Assembly (NCBI GenBank): GCA_039812545.1
Contig: JBDIAR010000018.1
Coordinates: 1 to 27,962 of the forward strand
DNA length: 27,962 nucleotides
Reading direction: 5' to 3'
From: JBDIAR01 sp039812545
Lineage (GTDB): Bacteria; Actinomycetota; Actinomycetes; Actinomycetales; Dermatophilaceae
Shown: positions 21,604 to 27,962 of the stretch, piece after piece
Layout: each line of letters opens with the position of its first letter
How positions within the stretch are numbered: the stretch's first letter is position 1
Notes under the pieces: generated by a model
What the model was told of the DNA's origin: nothing
What the model saw: only the letters and a program-made list of their open reading frames with translations
Databases searched by the model: none
Position numbers and translations under genes: made by a program

Positions 21604-23013
21604 TCAGTAGGACCGGCCGACGATCGCCATGACCCCGTCGGCGTCCGGGTCGGTGGGCACCGAACCGTCCGCGTTGACCAGGCAGCGCACCGTGACGGCG
21701 GATTGGGCGAGTTCGGCCTCGCCCTCGACCCCGAGGATGCGCCACGGGATCCGCGCCCAGCCGTGGGCGGTGGCGTCCTCCGCCTGCTCGACCGTCTGCA
21801 CGTCGACGGTATGCCGGTGCTGGCGTTCGGCGGCCTGCGCGAGCAAGAGCGCCTGGTCGTCCTCGAGCCAGCCGAGCATCGAGTCGACGGCCTCGGCGAG
21901 CGGGACGGTGACCTTGCCGCCCGGGATGCGGCGGACCACCGTGACCTGGCCGGAGGCGACATCGCGCGGCCCGATCTCGATCCGCGCCGGGTACCCCTTG
22001 AGTTCCGCGTCGACGGCGCGACGGCCGAACGGGGTATCCACCCGATCGTCGAGCGACACCCGAACGCCCTTGGCCCGCAATGCGTCCACCACTGTGCCGG
22101 CCGCCTCGGCCACGCCGTCGCCGTCCTTGACGACCATGACGAGCACTTGCACGGCGGCCAGCCGCGGCGGGATGCGCAGCCCGAAATCGTCGCCGTGACA
22201 CATGATCAGGCCGCCGATCATCCGGGTAGAACTCCCCCACGACGTCGTCCAGCACAGCTCCTGGGTGGACTGCGCCGACAGGTAGGAGATGTCGAATGCC
22301 CGGGCGAAGTTCTGCCCCAGTTCGTGCGATGTCCCCATCTGCAGCGCCTTGCCGTCGCGCATCATCGCCTCGCAGGTGAGGGTGTTGATGGCGCCGGCGA
22401 AGCGCTCCTTGGCCGTCTTGCGGCCCGGCACCACCGGGATCGCCAGCGTGTCGCGCATGAAGGCTGCATACACCTGCTCGTGGATCAGCTTGGCGTATGC
22501 CGCCGCGTCCTGCTGCGTGGCGTGGACCGTATGCCCCTCCTGCCAGAGGAACTCCGAGGTCCGCAGGAAGACCCGGGGCCGCAGTTCCCAGCGCACGACA
22601 TTGGCCCACTGGTTGAGCAGCAGCGGCAGGTCGCGGTACGACTGCACCCACTTGGCCATGAACTCCCCGAACACCGTCTCCGAGGTGGGGCGTACGACGA
22701 CCGGCTCCTCGAGTTCCTTGCCGCCGGCGTGCGTGACGACCGCGAGCTCCGGGCTGAAGCCCTCGACGTGTTCGGCCTCGCGCTTGAGATACGACTCGGG
22801 GATGAACAGCGGCAGGTACACGTTCTGGGCTCCGGCGGCCTTGATCCGGGCGTCCAGGTCGGCCTGCATCCGCTCCCAGACGGCATACCCGTAGGGTCGG
22901 ATGACCATCGTCCCGCGCACCGGCCCGTTGTCGGCCAACTCGGCCTTGGCGATGACCTCTTGGTACCACTTCGGGAAGTCGGTCGCCTGGGGAGTGAGAA
23001 CGCTGCGGGCCAT
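21604..23013 (-). CDS. proS: prolyl-tRNA synthetase, archaeal/eukaryotic-type
   Basis: A 469-aa class II aminoacyl-tRNA synthetase that charges tRNA-Pro. It shows the class II core with RPTSET (~109-114), motif 2 at ~141-164 (RWELRPRVFLRTSEFLWQEGHTVH) and motif 3 (GGLIMCHGDDFGLRIPPRLA). An anticodon-binding domain (~280-390) follows, then a C-terminal domain ending in Tyr (VGRSY), as in the archaeal/eukaryotic (ProS type 3) group. It lacks the editing insertion of the common bacterial type. Of the zinc-site cysteines seen in some members, only one is evident in the C-terminal domain. The ATG at 23013 lies 6 nt after TAGAAT and has no Shine-Dalgarno, so leaderless translation is likely. A long inverted repeat lies just upstream. 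Confidence 0.95.
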   Translation of the reverse strand: MARSVLTPQATDFPKWYQEVIAKAELADNGPVRGTMVIRPYGYAVWERMQADLDARIKAAGAQNVYLPLFIPESYLKREAEHVEGFSPELAVVTHAGGKELEEPVVVRPTSETVFGEFMAKWVQSYRDLPLLLNQWANVVRWELRPRVFLRTSEFLWQEGHTVHATQQDAAAYAKLIHEQVYAAFMRDTLAIPVVPGRKTAKERFAGAINTLTCEAMMRDGKALQMGTSHELGQNFARAFDISYLSAQSTQELCWTTSWGSSTRMIGGLIMCHGDDFGLRIPPRLAAVQVLVMVVKDGDGVAEAAGTVVDALRAKGVRVSLDDRVDTPFGRRAVDAELKGYPARIEIGPRDVASGQVTVVRRIPGGKVTVPLAEAVDSMLGWLEDDQALLLAQAAERQHRHTVDVQTVEQAEDATAHGWARIPWRILGVEGEAELAQSAVTVRCLVNADGSVPTDPDADGVMAIVGRSY

Positions 23014-23019
23014 GGCCCG

Positions 23020-23025
23020 ATTCTA
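23020..23025 (-). promoter_or_regulatory. -10 element of a leaderless proS promoter
   Basis: TAGAAT on the minus strand ends 6 nt before the proS ATG, matching the TANNNT consensus at the leaderless spacing. The -35 region is not obvious. The inverted repeat at 23045-23091 begins 19 bp upstream of this element. Confidence 0.55.
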
Positions 23026-23044
23026 TGCGGCCCCAAACCCGCCC

Positions 23045-23091
23045 GGTGGAGGTAAATTCGGACGCCGGTAGCATCCGGAATTACCTCCACC
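23045..23091. repeat. long inverted repeat between the CitE-like gene and proS
   Basis: GGTGGAGGTAA (23045-23055) and TTACCTCCACC (23081-23091) are perfect 11-bp arms, extended imperfectly by AATT-type sequence, around a ~25-nt centre that itself contains two CCGG tetramers. It lies 36 bp after the lyase stop and just upstream of the proS -10. It may terminate the lyase operon or act as an operator for proS. No U tract follows on the minus strand. Confidence 0.6.
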
Positions 23092-23127
23092 GAAGAGGGT
23101 TCGAGCGGGGGTGTTCGAGCGAGGCGT

Positions 23128-24021
23128 TCAGGCGCCCTGCTCGGCGGCGAGCGCGCGGATCGCCTCGTCCAGGGCCAACGCCTTGCGGGCGATATCGACG
23201 TGCAGGTTCTCCACGAGCCGACCGTTGTAGGTCGCCACGCCCTGACCCTGCGCCATCGCGGCCTCGAAGGCCTCGATCAGCCCGCGCGCGTCGGACACGT
23301 CCTTCTCCGACGGCGAGAACGCCTCGTTGCACGCCTCGACCTGCCCGGGGTGGATGAGCGTCTTGCCGTCGAACCCCATCTCCCGGCCCTGCCGGCATTC
23401 GGCGGCGAACCCCTCGGGGTCCTTCACGTCGTTGTACACCCCGTCGACGATGACCTTGCCGGCCGCCCGGGCGCCGAGCAGGCACAGCCCGAGCCCGGTG
23501 AGCAACGGCATACGGCCCGGCACGAAGACGGCGCCCAACTCCTTGTTCAGGTCGTTCGTCCCCATGACCAGCCCCTCAAGCCGGTCGGAGGCCGAGGCGA
23601 TCTGGTAGCAGTCGAGCATCGCGATCGGCGTCTCCACCATCGCCCACAGCTTGGTCGTCGCGGGGGCGCCGGCCGCCTCCATGGCGGCGACGAGCGAACG
23701 CACCTCGTCGGCCGAGTTGACCTTCGGCACGAGGATGGCGTCCGGTCCGGCGGCGCTCGCCGCGACGATGTCGTCGTCATGCCACGGCGAGCCGATGCCG
23801 TTGACCCGCAACAGCAGGAACCGGTGGCCGTACTCGCCGGAACCGACTGCGCGGCAGGCGTTCTCACGGGCCGCTTCCTTGGCGTCGGGGGCGACGGCAT
23901 CCTCGAGGTCGAAGATGATCGCGTCGCACGCCAGGGCCTTGGCCTTCTCCAGGGCGCGCTCATTGGAACTGGGCATGTAGAGCACGGACCGGAACGGGCG
24001 CAGGCTCGCGGACTGGGACAT
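23128..24021 (-). CDS. CitE-like HpcH/HpaI-family lyase (malyl-/citramalyl-CoA lyase-like)
   Basis: A 297-aa TIM-barrel enzyme of the citrate lyase beta-like family. Expected active-site residues are present: FDLEDAVAPDAK (~37-48), R72 in LLRVNG, E130 in AMVETP and D157 in GTNDLNK, plus LIHPGQVEA late in the chain. Relatives cleave or form beta-hydroxyacyl-CoA thioesters (malyl-, citramalyl-, HMG-CoA) with Mg2+; the exact substrate cannot be told. A GAGGGAG site precedes the ATG. It is the second gene of a two-gene operon, 33 bp after its paralogue at 24055-25113. No citrate lyase alpha or gamma (acyl-carrier) gene accompanies it, so it is not part of a citrate lyase complex. Confidence 0.9.
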   Translation of the reverse strand: MSQSASLRPFRSVLYMPSSNERALEKAKALACDAIIFDLEDAVAPDAKEAARENACRAVGSGEYGHRFLLLRVNGIGSPWHDDDIVAASAAGPDAILVPKVNSADEVRSLVAAMEAAGAPATTKLWAMVETPIAMLDCYQIASASDRLEGLVMGTNDLNKELGAVFVPGRMPLLTGLGLCLLGARAAGKVIVDGVYNDVKDPEGFAAECRQGREMGFDGKTLIHPGQVEACNEAFSPSEKDVSDARGLIEAFEAAMAQGQGVATYNGRLVENLHVDIARKALALDEAIRALAAEQGA

Positions 24022-24054
24022 CAGGTCTCCCTCGGAATTGTCTGGGTATGCCGG

Positions 24055-25113
24055 TCAGGCCTGGGCGTACAGCTCGGCCAGGTCGGGGTCGATGGCGGCC
24101 AGGCGTTCGGCGAGTTCGACGACGACCTTGCACTGCTTGCACGACGCGTCGTCTTCCATCTTGCCGTCGATCATCACGGCGCCGGTGCCGTCGCCCATCG
24201 CCTCGACGACCCGCCGGGCGTGCTTGACATCGGCCAGGCTCGGCGAAAACACCTTCTTGGCGATCGCGATCTGCGCCGGGTGCAGCGACCAGGCGCCGAC
24301 ACAGCCGAGCAGGAAGGCATTGCGGAACTGGTCCTCACATGCCACGACGTCCTTGATGTCCCCGAACGGGCCGTAGTACGGGAAGATCCCGTGCATCGCG
24401 CAGGCGTCGACCATCCGGGCGATCGTGTAGTGCCAGAGGTCCTGCTGGAAGATCGGGCGGGTGTCGGCGTCGAGGACCCCGTCGACCGGGTCGGTGCGCA
24501 CGAGGTAGCCGGGGTGGCCCCCGCCGACCCGGGTGGTCTTCATCCGCCGGTCGGCGGCCAGGTCGGCCGGGCCGAGGCTGATGCCCTGCATGCGGGGGCT
24601 CGCGCCGCAGATCTCCTCCACGTTGACCATGCCACGGGCGGTTTCGAGGATGGCGTGCAACAGGATCGGGCGCTTGACGCCGTGCTTGGCCTCGAGCTGG
24701 GCGAGCAACCGGTCGACGAACTGGATGTCCTCGGCGCCTTGCACCTTGGGGATCATGATGACGTCGAGCTTGTCGCCGATCGCCGGGACGACGGCGAGGA
24801 TGTCGTCGAGGAACCACGGCGAGTCCAGCGCGTTGATCCGCATCCAGAACTGGGTGTTGTCGCCCCAGTCGGTGCTCGCGCCGATCGTGCACAGACCCTG
24901 CCGGGCCCGGTCCTTGTTCTCCGCCTTGACCGCGTCTTCGAGGTTGCCGAGCAGGACGTCGACCGTGCCGACCATGTCGGGGATCTTCGCGGCCATCTTC
25001 TCGTTGCCGGGGTCGAAGAAGTGGATCACCCGAGACGGTCGCGCCGGGATCTCACGCACCGGCGTCGGCGCTCCCGCGGCGAGGGGGGCGAAGAAATCCT
25101 TGGCGCTGCGCAT
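24055..25113 (-). CDS. HpcH/HpaI-family lyase, L-malyl-CoA/beta-methylmalyl-CoA lyase-like
   Basis: A 352-aa CitE-superfamily enzyme, longer than its neighbour and closer in layout to Mcl1-type lyases. Visible residues are the GNLEDAV metal region (~56-62), R92 in FWMRINALDSPWF, IMIPKVQG, E157 in AILETARG, D184 in ISLGPADLAAD, and WSLHPAQIAIAKKVFSPS. Mcl-type enzymes split malyl-CoA to acetyl-CoA and glyoxylate, or methylmalyl-CoA to propionyl-CoA and glyoxylate. The specific substrate is not proven. ATG 25113 is chosen because AAAGGAG lies 7 nt upstream. Extension to 25320 would cross the divergent promoter region. It is the first gene of the operon with 23128-24021. Confidence 0.9.
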   Translation of the reverse strand: MRSAKDFFAPLAAGAPTPVREIPARPSRVIHFFDPGNEKMAAKIPDMVGTVDVLLGNLEDAVKAENKDRARQGLCTIGASTDWGDNTQFWMRINALDSPWFLDDILAVVPAIGDKLDVIMIPKVQGAEDIQFVDRLLAQLEAKHGVKRPILLHAILETARGMVNVEEICGASPRMQGISLGPADLAADRRMKTTRVGGGHPGYLVRTDPVDGVLDADTRPIFQQDLWHYTIARMVDACAMHGIFPYYGPFGDIKDVVACEDQFRNAFLLGCVGAWSLHPAQIAIAKKVFSPSLADVKHARRVVEAMGDGTGAVMIDGKMEDDASCKQCKVVVELAERLAAIDPDLAELYAQA

Positions 25114-25200
25114 CGCGATTCTCCTTTGGATCGGCATACCGGACGGCCTGGCCCACCCGACTGGCGGACGGCACGCGGGGGCGCCGCCTCGCGCCGGGCG

Positions 25201-25225
25201 AGGTGACCTCACCTGACGAAAGTTA
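25201..25225 (-). promoter_or_regulatory. candidate promoter/operator of the lyase operon
   Basis: TAACTT on the minus strand (25220-25225) is a possible -10. The inverted repeat AGGTGA-CC-TCACCT (25201-25214) would cover the transcription start. The leader to the lyase ATG would be about 100 nt. A second 6-bp inverted repeat, GTGACG-N9-CGTCAC (25254-25274), lies further upstream. Confidence 0.4.
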
Positions 25226-25278
25226 CCAGCGGGAAACATACGGGGGTATGCCGGTGACGTGCCGGATTCGTCACGCCG

Positions 25279-25297
25279 CTCCCGTCGTTGACGGGAG
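25279..25297. repeat. perfect 8-bp inverted repeat in divergent region
   Basis: CTCCCGTC-GTT-GACGGGAG lies midway between the lyase operon and the gene at 25371. It could be an operator or the stem of a leader RNA. No function is assigned. Confidence 0.45.
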
Positions 25298-25358
25298 ATT
25301 CGCCGGAGAGGGAGCGCCACGTGGCGGTGGGAGCCTGCGCGGCGCCGGGTGGCTGCTC

Positions 25359-25364
25359 TAGTCT
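25359..25364 (+). promoter_or_regulatory. -10 element of a leaderless start
   Basis: TAGTCT ends 6 nt before GTG 25371. No ribosome site is visible upstream of this gene. Confidence 0.5.
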
Positions 25365-25370
25365 TCGACT

Positions 25371-25970
25371 GTGACCGAGACCTCCGCCGCCCCCGCCCCC
25401 GCCCCCGCCGCGCCGGCTGCCGAGCCCCGCCCCCTGGCCCTGGCCGAGGCGGCGCTCAACGCCGCCGGCATCATGTGGATCCAGCCGGCGCCGGACGACC
25501 GGCCCCGTCCGTGCTGGTATGCGTGGGTCGCGGCCTCGGGAGACCAGCCCGGGGTGGCATACGTCGTCAACGGACCCGGCGAACAGGATCTGCCCTACCT
25601 GCCCGCCGACGTCGTCTTGCACCTGAAGAGCAAGGACAGCGGCGGCCGGCTGACCAAGGTTGCGGCGACGGCGGAGAAACTCCCGCCGAGCGACCCGCGC
25701 TGGCAGGCCGCGGCTGATGCCCTGGCCGCGGGTCGGCTCAACTCGACCGACGACGTCCAGGCCCGGTGGCGCGACCAGTGCACGATCACCGCGATCACCC
25801 CGGTTCGGCCGTTGGAGGATCCCAAGACCCCCGAGACCAACTCGGGCAGTGAGCAGATCACGCCGAGTTCCGGGACGACCGGCATGAACCACCCGTGGCA
25901 CATCCGCGGCCGCCGCAACACCGTGCGCGCCCGCCGTCAGTTGGCCGATCGGGCCCAGCAGGCTGAGTAA
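25371..25970 (+). CDS. uncharacterised actinobacterial protein
   Basis: A 199-aa soluble protein with no family name that I recognise. An Ala/Pro-rich N-terminus (~1-22, built on repeated GCCCCC-type codons) is followed by a compact region (~24-150: LALAEAALNAAGIMWIQP...RPCWYAWVA...VAYVVNGPGEQDLPYLPADVVLHLKSKDSGGRL, then DPRWQAAADALAAGRLNS). A basic C-terminal tail (GRRNTVRARRQL) comes last. No transmembrane segment or signal peptide is seen. Codon use is typical of its neighbours. The GTG start follows a TAGTCT -10 by 6 nt. It is the first of three + strand genes leading into the MgtE_N/CBS protein 27 bp downstream, though that gene also seems to have its own promoter. Confidence 0.8.
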   Translation: MTETSAAPAPAPAAPAAEPRPLALAEAALNAAGIMWIQPAPDDRPRPCWYAWVAASGDQPGVAYVVNGPGEQDLPYLPADVVLHLKSKDSGGRLTKVAATAEKLPPSDPRWQAAADALAAGRLNSTDDVQARWRDQCTITAITPVRPLEDPKTPETNSGSEQITPSSGTTGMNHPWHIRGRRNTVRARRQLADRAQQAE

Positions 25971-25985
25971 GCGAGAGGGCGCGGC

Positions 25986-25991
25986 TAACCT
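25986..25991 (+). promoter_or_regulatory. -10 element of a leaderless start
   Basis: TAACCT ends 6 nt before GTG 25998, in the 27-bp gap after the previous stop. It indicates a possible separate leaderless transcript for the MgtE_N/CBS gene. Confidence 0.5.
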
Positions 25992-25997
25992 TGGGCC

Positions 25998-27308
25998 GTG
26001 GTCCCGGGTACGCGCGTCTTCGTCGCCAAGCTGATCGGGCTGACCGTTTTCGACCCCTTGGGCGATCAGGTCGGCCGGGTCCGCGATGTCGTCCTCACGT
26101 TCAGTCCGACCCGGGTACAACCGCGCGCCATCGGCCTGGTCGTCGAAGTCCCCGGTCGACGCCGGGTCTTCGTGCCCATGACGCGGGTGACCTCGATCGA
26201 CGCCGGACAGGTCATCACCACCGGGCTGGTCAATATGCGCCGGTTCGAGCAACGGGTCAACGAGACGCTGGCGGCGGCCGAACTCTTCGACCGGCGGGTG
26301 GACGCGCGACTGGCGGACGGCATACGGGCGGGAGTCGTCGAAGACGTCGCCATCGAACAGAATGCTCGACGGGACTGGTTCGCCACCAAGGTCTTCGTGC
26401 GGATCCCGCCGAGCGTGCAGAGCTCCGCGGGACGGGCGATGTCCCGGCTGACGCGGCGGCGTACCGGGCCCACCCACCTGGTGTCGATCGACGACGTCAC
26501 CGGCCTGCACGACGAGAGCCTCGACCAGGGCGCCGAACGGCTGCTGGAGACGTACGTCGACCTCAAGGCGGCCGATCTGGCAGAGGTTATCCACGATCTG
26601 GTGCCGAGCCGGCGCGCCCAGGTGGCCGCCGCCCTCGATGACGAGAAGCTGGCCGACGTCCTCGAAGAACTCCCCGAGGACGACCAGGTCGAGATCATCG
26701 CGACGCTGGACGCCGAGCGCGCCGCTGACGTCCTCGAGGCGATGCAGCCCGACGACGCCGCCGACCTACTCGCCGACCTCAAACCCGAACACGCCGAACA
26801 GCTCCTGCTGCGGATGGAGCCGGACGAGGCGGCCGATCTGCGCCGGCTGCTCACCTACGACGAGAACACCGCCGGCGGGCTGATGACCACCGAACCCGTC
26901 ATCCTCGGACCGGAGGCCACGATCGCCCAAGCGCTGGCCCTGGTCCGCCGCGAAGAACTGCCCCCGGCGCTGGCGACCACCGTCTTCTGCTGCCGGCCGC
27001 CGCTGGAGGCGCCGACCGGTCGGCTCCTCGGGATGGTGCACATCCAGCGCTTACTGAGGGAACCGCCGCACGGTGCGATCGGCTCGATCATCGACTCCAC
27101 GGTCGAACCGCTGCTCGCCGACCGGTCGCTCGGCGAGGTCACCCGCCAGCTGGCGACCTATAACTTGGTGTCGCTTCCCGTCGTGGACGATGCCGGCCGG
27201 CTGCTCGGGGCCGTCACGGTGGACGACGTGCTCGACCACATCCTTCCCGAGGACTGGCGCGAGGAACGCCATGACCTGCCGACGAGCGGGACGGAGGCAC
27301 GCTCGTGA
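25998..27308 (+). CDS. soluble PRC-barrel/MgtE_N/CBS-domain protein
   Basis: A 436-aa protein without transmembrane helices. The N-terminus (~6-80: VFVAKLIGLTVFDPLGDQVGRVRDVVL) resembles a PRC barrel. Residues ~195-300 form the MgtE intracellular N domain, built of helical repeats such as ADVLEELPEDDQVEIIATLDAERAADVLEAM. Residues ~300-425 form a CBS pair, with AGGLMTTEPV and LPVVDDAGRLLGAVTVDDVLDHI. In MgtE channels the same N and CBS domains sense Mg2+ and gate the pore; here the pore domain is absent. It may be a Mg2+ or nucleotide sensor acting on another membrane protein. The DUF1003 protein, whose start overlaps its stop (GTGA), is the obvious partner. Homologues are often annotated as magnesium transporters, which this architecture does not support. 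Confidence 0.88.
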   Translation: MVPGTRVFVAKLIGLTVFDPLGDQVGRVRDVVLTFSPTRVQPRAIGLVVEVPGRRRVFVPMTRVTSIDAGQVITTGLVNMRRFEQRVNETLAAAELFDRRVDARLADGIRAGVVEDVAIEQNARRDWFATKVFVRIPPSVQSSAGRAMSRLTRRRTGPTHLVSIDDVTGLHDESLDQGAERLLETYVDLKAADLAEVIHDLVPSRRAQVAAALDDEKLADVLEELPEDDQVEIIATLDAERAADVLEAMQPDDAADLLADLKPEHAEQLLLRMEPDEAADLRRLLTYDENTAGGLMTTEPVILGPEATIAQALALVRREELPPALATTVFCCRPPLEAPTGRLLGMVHIQRLLREPPHGAIGSIIDSTVEPLLADRSLGEVTRQLATYNLVSLPVVDDAGRLLGAVTVDDVLDHILPEDWREERHDLPTSGTEARS

Positions 27309-27868
27309 GGCGCCGGGAGCGTAGGGATTCCGACCGGCGGGATTCCCTCCGCCTGGACCAGCCGCAAGAGTTGCGTAGGCCGTTCTTGCCACGGCCGGGG
27401 GTCTCGAAGGAGACGTTCGGGGAGTGGAGCGAGGGTTTCGCCCGCTTCATGGGGACGCCGCAGTTCATCATCTACATGACGTTCTTCGTCCTCGTGTGGC
27501 TGCTGTGGAACACGTTCGGTCCCAAGGACTGGCAGTTCGACCCGCGCGACCTGAACTACACCCTGCTCACCTTGATCCTGTCGCTGCAGGCCTCGTATGC
27601 CGCTCCCCTCATCCTGCTCGCCCAGAACCGCCAGGCCGACCGCGACCGGGTCGCCCTGGAACAGGACCGAGCCCGCGACGAACGCAACCTCGCCGACACC
27701 GAGTACCTCACCCGTGAGGTGGCGGCGCTGCGGCTGGCGCTGCGCGACATCGCCACCCGCGATTTCGTGCGCGGCGAGCTGCGGGACCTCTTGGAGGAAC
27801 TCGCGGAGCGAGACGCCGCGGACGGCGGACCGGGCTCCGGAAGCAGCTCGGAGGGCCGTTCCAGCTAG
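27305..27868 (+). CDS. DUF1003 family membrane protein
   Basis: A 187-aa protein. A basic N-terminus (~1-35) leads to two transmembrane segments (~53-69, FIIYMTFFVLVWLLWNTF; ~85-106, LLTLILSLQASYAAPLILLA) and the DUF1003 signature DLNYTLLTLILSLQASYAAPLILLAQNRQ. A charged coiled-coil-like tail (~107-170: ADRDRVALEQDRARDERNL...) follows. The GTG start overlaps the previous stop by 4 nt (GTGA), so translation is coupled to the MgtE_N/CBS gene. The role of DUF1003 proteins is unknown. The pairing suggests a membrane unit (this protein) with a soluble sensor (upstream product). It ends in a Gly/Ser-rich, probably disordered tail. Confidence 0.9.
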   Translation: MRRRERRDSDRRDSLRLDQPQELRRPFLPRPGVSKETFGEWSEGFARFMGTPQFIIYMTFFVLVWLLWNTFGPKDWQFDPRDLNYTLLTLILSLQASYAAPLILLAQNRQADRDRVALEQDRARDERNLADTEYLTREVAALRLALRDIATRDFVRGELRDLLEELAERDAADGGPGSGSSSEGRSS

Positions 27869-27962
27869 GTTTGGGCGCCGCCAGAGGGCGGACGTCGGGT
27901 TGTGTGTCGGTGCTCCTGATAGGAATTGACTGGGTCACTCTGTCCGTCGGGTTTCGTTGGGG
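27869..27962 (+). other. right-edge intergenic sequence
   Basis: Downstream of the DUF1003 gene there is only a weak CCGCC-AGAG-GGCGG hairpin and a TTGACT hexamer (near 27926) without a convincing -10. No gene start is visible before the window ends. Confidence 0.4.

Larger units (their letters stand above)
145..27601. repeat. dispersed heptamer GTATGCC/GGCATAC, 49 copies across the window
   Basis: Counted by eye on both strands: 24 copies read GTATGCC and 25 read GGCATAC on the + strand. Examples are 145, 539, 697, 1090, 1923, 1998, 2181, 2202, 3818, 4827, 7119, 7266, 11498, 11531, 22495, 22529, 26319 and 27595. At ~70% GC about three would be expected. Most GTATGCC copies (18 of 24) are followed by G. 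Nine copies lie between genes, roughly twice their share of the length. No copy is part of a longer conserved unit. Confidence 0.85.

Noticed and set aside
23014..23127. T-box or other tRNA-sensing riboswitch upstream of proS
   Set aside because: No T-box core sequence or stem series is visible, the space is only 114 bp, and proS appears leaderless.
23200..25206. 668-codon open frame antisense to the two lyase genes
   Set aside because: No recognisable domains, biased composition, and both lyases on the other strand have intact active sites.
25279..25297. Intrinsic terminator between the lyase operon and the gene at 25371
   Set aside because: The two transcription units are divergent here, so there is no transcript end to terminate. 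An operator or leader stem is more plausible.
145..27601. Heptamer as a chromosome-segregation (KOPS-type) or chi-like polar sequence
   Set aside because: Orientation is balanced (24 versus 25) within one window, while such signals are strand-skewed on a replichore.
1..27962. CRISPR arrays, transposons, integrases, tRNA or rRNA genes
   Set aside because: No regularly spaced repeats, transposase or integrase motifs, or cloverleaf-like sequence were found by reading. GTTCGAGCG near 23100 occurs twice but is not part of a tRNA.

Overview
The window is about 28 kb of high-GC DNA packed with genes. It reads as the chromosome of an actinobacterium. Supporting signs are strong G/C third positions, a SigE-family ECF sigma factor with a membrane partner, a Streptomyces-type I36 domain, an archaeal/eukaryotic-type prolyl-tRNA synthetase, and several TANNNT-N6-RTG (leaderless-type) starts. 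A Micrococcineae member such as a Dermatophilaceae/Intrasporangiaceae relative is a guess. No tRNA, rRNA, CRISPR array, transposase or phage module was seen.

Layout. 1-1.6 kb: M24 Xaa-Pro aminopeptidase (+). 1.6-5.7 kb, all on the minus strand: a membrane-anchored protein with two copies of a four-cysteine extracytoplasmic module, a Phd/VapC toxin-antitoxin pair, a one-module relative coupled to a SigE-family sigma factor, and a GSP17M-like membrane protein. 5.8-7.9 kb (-): acyl-CoA dehydrogenase and a ComB-family protein. 8.1-11.25 kb (+): a RIO-type kinase preceded by an overlapping leader ORF, and an acyltransferase-3/SGNH membrane O-acyltransferase. 11.3-15.7 kb (-): a CoA-transferase, SDR and GAF/PucR-regulator operon. 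A GntP-family permease (16.0-17.4 kb, +) diverges from it. Together these look like a cluster for uptake and activation of a short hydroxy- or keto-acid such as 3-hydroxybutyrate or acetoacetate.

17.5-21.5 kb is the most accessory-looking part. It has a TrmB/LuxR-type regulator (-), a possibly frameshifted small secreted-protein locus, a secreted I36-NlpC/P60 fusion followed by an orphan HTH gene related to the regulator's C-terminus, and a second secreted protein. The second protein has the same NlpC/P60-like catalytic domain but a double peptidoglycan-binding N-terminus. Strong hairpins end both secreted-protein transcripts. 21.6-25.1 kb (-): two tandem HpcH/HpaI-CitE lyase paralogues, then proS behind a long inverted repeat. 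25.4-27.9 kb (+): an uncharacterised protein, a soluble PRC-barrel/MgtE_N/CBS protein and a translationally coupled DUF1003 membrane protein.

The strongest window-wide signal is not a gene. The heptamer GTATGCC/GGCATAC occurs 49 times by my manual count (24 and 25 in the two orientations), against about 3 expected from base composition. It lies in genes and between genes without strand bias, and within genes it coincides with otherwise avoided codons (TAT, ATA). It behaves like a highly iterated genomic signature word of unknown function.
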